From Actinomycetota bacterium (GTDB taxonomy: Bacteria; Actinomycetota; Acidimicrobiia; Acidimicrobiales; Aldehydirespiratoraceae), in assembly GCA_012271125.1 (NCBI GenBank), contig JAAXHB010000284.1:1-9883 (forward strand): 9,883 nucleotides of DNA, read 5' to 3'. Position 1 is the first letter of the stretch. Each line of letters begins with the position of its first letter. The notes beneath the pieces are model-generated. The model saw nothing but the letters and a program-made list of their open reading frames with translations. It did not search any database and was not told where the DNA came from. Of the stretch, positions 7,096 through 9,883 are shown piece after piece. Both the position numbers and the translations under genes were made by a program.

Positions 7096-9883
7096 ATGAC
7101 CGCGCGGCAGCTTTCGACGCGCAAGAAGCTGCTCGGCTGCGCTTTGTCTTGCGCAATCCTGGTCGTCTCCACCTCGCCCTACGCCACCCAAACCGCTGCC
7201 GCCCAAACCACCACCGAACCCCCCGTTGAAACCCCCTCCGACCTAAACAACGACGACTCCACCTGGGCCGACGAACACGTCGACTCCCTTAACGAACAAG
7301 GCGCATTTGACGACACCCTCGAAGACGAAGACTGCGAAGCCGACATGTTCTGCGGACAAAACGAAGTCCCCCGCTGGCAAGCCGCCGTCTGGCTCGTGCG
7401 CATCATCGATCAAGGCGTAGAGCCCACCCTCGGTCCCGTCCGCCGCTTCTCCGACATCCCCGAATCGCACCCCTGGGTCGCCTACCTCGAACGTGCCGCC
7501 CAGCTCGGCATCACCTTCGGCTGCGAACAGGGCTACCGCTTCTGCCCCAACCGAACCATCACCCGTGGTCAGTTCTCCGCCATGATCGTCCGCGGCTTCC
7601 GCTTACCCCCCGCCCCCGTAATCACCCCAACCGAACCTGATCCCGACGCTCCTGACGAACCCGTTTTCGACGACGTCTCCGACGACCATGTCTTCGCCGA
7701 CGAAATAGCCGCCATAGCCGCCGCCGGCATCACCATCGGCTGCGGCGACGGCTCTTCCTTCTGCACTGACGACACGGTCAACCGTGCCCAAGTCGCCGCC
7801 TTCCTAGATCGTGGCGACATGTTCATCGAAGAAAACCGCGATATCCAGCTGCCACCCACCACCACCACCTGGCTCGAACCACCTCCCCCTCTTGACGAAC
7901 TTCCACCCCTGCCTGAAGACATCCCCGACGAAGAACCCGACGAACCCGACGAGCCCGAAGACCCAGACGCCACCACGACCACTACCACCACCTCCACAAC
8001 AACCACCACACTGCCTCCACTCCCACCCACCCCACCCCGCTCTGACCACCTTGAACGCGACACGAGGTCCCTTGCTCGCGAAGGGCTAGAGGCAAAGCCA
8101 ATCGATATCGACGTAACCGCCAACGATGAGTGCGATCTCGGCTGCCGCAATGTCGCTATTCATACTGAACCGACCCACGGCACCGCCGAAGTCATCGACT
8201 ACGACCGTCCGGTCGACTCAGATGGCGATGGTGACATCGATGACGACGACACCCCGATAACCGTCGAGGCTGTCCGCTACACCCTCCCTGCGGGTGAGCC
8301 CACTCCACCACGTATCACTTTCCGCTACACCACCGCCGGCACCTCTAGCCGTGCCGAAGTACGAATCAACATTGCTGCCACAGACGTTCTCAACGATGAC
8401 TCCCTCCCTGCATTCCGTCTCCCTGACGGCTCCGTCAATCAAGTCCTTGATGTCGCCACCAATGACCTCTGCCCCTTCAATTGCACCAACCTCTCAGTCG
8501 TTACCCAACCCGACAAGGGTTCTGCTGAAGCCTTTTTCAACAGCGACGACAACAAATGGAAAATCCGCTACACCCAGCCTCCATCTAATGACACCGCTGA
8601 CGAAACTGACATCTTCACCTACTCCACCCAATACACCGATGAAACCGCCACCGTCACCCTCTCGGTAGGCACTTTCGACGGCCTCGTCGACGACGACATC
8701 CCCGTCGGCCGTGTCGGCAATGGTGCCGTCAGCCAAATAATCGACGTCCTCGCCAACGACCTCTGCTACAACGACTGCGCCGGCCTCACCGTCGCCACTC
8801 AACCAGCAATCGGAGCCGTCACCACCGTCGACTACGACCGTCCAGTCGACTCAGATGGCGACGGTGACATCGATGACGACGACACCCCCGAATCCGTCAA
8901 GGCAGTCCGCTACACAGTCCCCGACAACACCGCAGTATTTGAAACAACCACCTTCACTTACAGCACCACCAAAGACGTCGGCGATGCCACCGTCACTCTC
9001 AACATCACAACTGACATCCTCGTCTACGACACAGTCTCCGCCACCCGTGTCGGCCTTGGTGCCCTAGTCGTCCCCGTGTCTGTCACCGCCAACGACGACT
9101 GCAGAGCCACCTGCGACAACATCACCGTCTCCACCCCTTCGGCCGGAACCATCACCTCCACTGACCAAAACACCGGCACCATCACATGGACGCTCGCCGA
9201 AGACTCCGCCGCCATATCAACAGCAACCTTCACCTACTCCACCGACGGGAGCGCTTCTAACGCCACCGTCACGATCAACATCAACAACACCGACGTCCTA
9301 GTCGACGATGCCCTCAACGTCAGCCGCATCGACGACGGTGCTATCGATCAAAACGTCGACGTCCTCGCGAACGACATCTGCGCCAATGGCTGCACCGGCC
9401 TGCGAATCACTCGCCAAAACAGCCGAACCAGCTACGGCACGGTCTCTGTCATCACCGACCCGAGCGACAGCAACCGCCAGGTCATCCGCTATGAACTCCC
9501 TGCCAACCGAAACCGCAATGACAACGACAAGACCTTCTCCTACCGCACCGACAACTCTGACCGCACCGCCTCCGTCACCATCAGCATCCTCCAAGCCGAC
9601 AACCTCGTCGGCGGCACCATCGCCATAACCCGTCCTGCCGGCTTCTCCGTCGCCACCGGCACCCTCGACCTCACCAACGCCGACGAATGCGCCGGCGGCT
9701 GCACTGGCTACGCAATCGTCGACGCCGGCACCGGTTCCGGCACCCCATCCCTCACATCCGCCGGCGTGCTCACCTACACCATCGCCGCCAACGCCGCCGC
9801 CGTCACCACCGACACCGTCACCTACCGCACCGACGGCTCCGAAGGTCTTGTCGGCACCGTCACCGTCACCGTCACCGCCACCG
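7096..9883 (+). CDS. SLH-anchored cysteine-paired Ig-like repeat surface protein with EF-hand-like inserts (3' end outside window)
   Basis: The frame is open from the ATG at 7096 to the window end (929 codons). An in-frame TAA at 7090-7092 makes this the first possible start. A signal peptide follows: R9-K10-K11, a hydrophobic core 12-27, and cleavage probably after A36. SLH-like segments lie at about 57-105 (degenerate, C80/C86, PRWQAAVWLVR), 118-171 (C143/C150) and 191-243 (C216/C223). Residues 244-315 are an acidic Pro-rich linker with (DEP)-type repeats and a Thr tract (T7-S-T5). Six Ig-like repeats follow, with first cysteines at 346, 459, 557, 669, 762 and 865, all C-x3-C. Repeats 1 and 3 carry an inserted acidic loop at 374-385 and 585-596 that fits the EF-hand pattern (D1, D3, D5, G6, I8, D12). 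Codon choice is less extremely C-ending than in the second gene. A surface adhesin or fibre anchored by SLH is inferred; how the protein ends is unknown. No clear Shine-Dalgarno is visible. Confidence 0.92.
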   Translation, partial: MTARQLSTRKKLLGCALSCAILVVSTSPYATQTAAAQTTTEPPVETPSDLNNDDSTWADEHVDSLNEQGAFDDTLEDEDCEADMFCGQNEVPRWQAAVWLVRIIDQGVEPTLGPVRRFSDIPESHPWVAYLERAAQLGITFGCEQGYRFCPNRTITRGQFSAMIVRGFRLPPAPVITPTEPDPDAPDEPVFDDVSDDHVFADEIAAIAAAGITIGCGDGSSFCTDDTVNRAQVAAFLDRGDMFIEENRDIQLPPTTTTWLEPPPPLDELPPLPEDIPDEEPDEPDEPEDPDATTTTTTTSTTTTTLPPLPPTPPRSDHLERDTRSLAREGLEAKPIDIDVTANDECDLGCRNVAIHTEPTHGTAEVIDYDRPVDSDGDGDIDDDDTPITVEAVRYTLPAGEPTPPRITFRYTTAGTSSRAEVRINIAATDVLNDDSLPAFRLPDGSVNQVLDVATNDLCPFNCTNLSVVTQPDKGSAEAFFNSDDNKWKIRYTQPPSNDTADETDIFTYSTQYTDETATVTLSVGTFDGLVDDDIPVGRVGNGAVSQIIDVLANDLCYNDCAGLTVATQPAIGAVTTVDYDRPVDSDGDGDIDDDDTPESVKAVRYTVPDNTAVFETTTFTYSTTKDVGDATVTLNITTDILVYDTVSATRVGLGALVVPVSVTANDDCRATCDNITVSTPSAGTITSTDQNTGTITWTLAEDSAAISTATFTYSTDGSASNATVTININNTDVLVDDALNVSRIDDGAIDQNVDVLANDICANGCTGLRITRQNSRTSYGTVSVITDPSDSNRQVIRYELPANRNRNDNDKTFSYRTDNSDRTASVTISILQADNLVGGTIAITRPAGFSVATGTLDLTNADECAGGCTGYAIVDAGTGSGTPSLTSAGVLTYTIAANAAAVTTDTVTYRTDGSEGLVGTVTVTVTAT
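8195..8255 (+). repeat. 61-bp direct repeat encoding an EF-hand-like acidic loop, copy 1
   Basis: This matches 8828-8888 at 59 of 61 positions; both differences are silent third-position changes (CCG/CCA, GAT/GAC). It encodes DYDRPV followed by the 12-residue loop DSDGDGDIDDDD and TP. The loop fits the calcium-binding EF-hand/dockerin consensus and lies in the hairpin between the GTA and YTLP strands of Ig-like repeat 1. Flanking domain DNA is far more diverged, which suggests recent copying of the insert. Confidence 0.85.
8828..8888 (+). repeat. 61-bp direct repeat encoding an EF-hand-like acidic loop, copy 2
   Basis: Copy 2 is 633 bases (two domains) downstream of copy 1, at the same structural position in Ig-like repeat 3. 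Repeat 2, between them, lacks the insert. Confidence 0.85.

Larger units (their letters stand above)
8044..9883 (+). repeat. Array of at least six Ig-like domain repeats in the third gene (cut by window end)
   Basis: The units follow the same plan as in the first two genes (TANDxC-x3-C, GT strand, YTLP, TFxYST, ATVTI). Repeats 1 and 3 are longer because of the acidic-loop insert. Repeat 6 has the variant NADEC before the first cysteine. Confidence 0.88.

Noticed and set aside
7129..7140. LLGC as a lipobox in the third protein
   Set aside because: It directly follows the positively charged residues with no preceding hydrophobic core. A normal signal-peptidase I site lies further on.
6945..7172. 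Minus-strand 75-codon frame spanning the intergenic region
   Set aside because: It overlaps the signal-peptide region of the third gene, and no Shine-Dalgarno or recognisable protein feature supports it.
7969..8010. Thr-tract DNA in the third gene as a slippage microsatellite
   Set aside because: The Thr codons are mixed (ACC, ACG, ACT, ACA) with a Ser codon in the middle, so there is no uniform unit prone to slippage.

Overview
The window comes from a GC-rich bacterium, most likely an actinomycete of the Acidimicrobiia type. That placement is an inference. It rests on the secreted, cysteine-containing SLH-like segments (pattern GCGDGxxFCPDDxITRxQ, preceded by PRWxxAVWxV), on Thr/Pro-rich linkers, and on strong use of C-ending codons. 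All coding sequence is on the plus strand. No RNA gene, transposase, phage gene or CRISPR array was seen.

Layout. Three paralogous giant surface-protein genes lie head to tail. (1) Bases 1-1170 are the 3' end of a gene whose start lies outside the window; four ~98-residue Ig-like repeats are visible. (2) Bases 1190-6910 are a complete 1906-residue protein: signal peptide, one and two half SLH-like segments, a Thr/Pro linker, then 17 Ig-like repeats. It starts 19 bases after gene 1 with a TTG codon and no visible Shine-Dalgarno sequence. (3) Bases 7096-9883 are the 5' part of a third paralogue that runs off the window end: signal peptide, three SLH-like segments, an acidic Pro/Thr linker and at least six Ig-like repeats. 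Two of those repeats carry an EF-hand-like acidic loop. Between genes 2 and 3 lie 185 bases with a perfect hairpin and a G10 tract.

The repeat. The Ig-like unit resembles bacterial Ig-like / cadherin-like tandem repeats (Big_9 / Cadherin_5 type: VLANDxxxDGDxLxVxxxPxxGTxxxxxxGxxxYTPxxxxxxxDxFxYxxxD). Here the acidic, calcium-loop-like stretch after ND is replaced by a close cysteine pair (NDxC-x3-6-CxGL). All 27 visible repeats have this pair and no other cysteine. The simplest reading is a disulfide-stapled, rod-like, SLH-anchored surface fibre or adhesin.

Most interesting signals. Two ten-base G homopolymers stand out in DNA that is otherwise poor in G on this strand. One lies inside the last repeat of gene 1, where slippage in either direction would truncate the protein. 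The other lies 13 bases after the stop of gene 2. Together they suggest phase variation of a surface fibre family. Other signals are a distinct terminal-repeat signature shared by genes 1 and 2, a two-domain super-repeat in gene 2, a near-identical duplicated acidic-loop insert in gene 3, and graded loss of the first SLH segment between paralogues.
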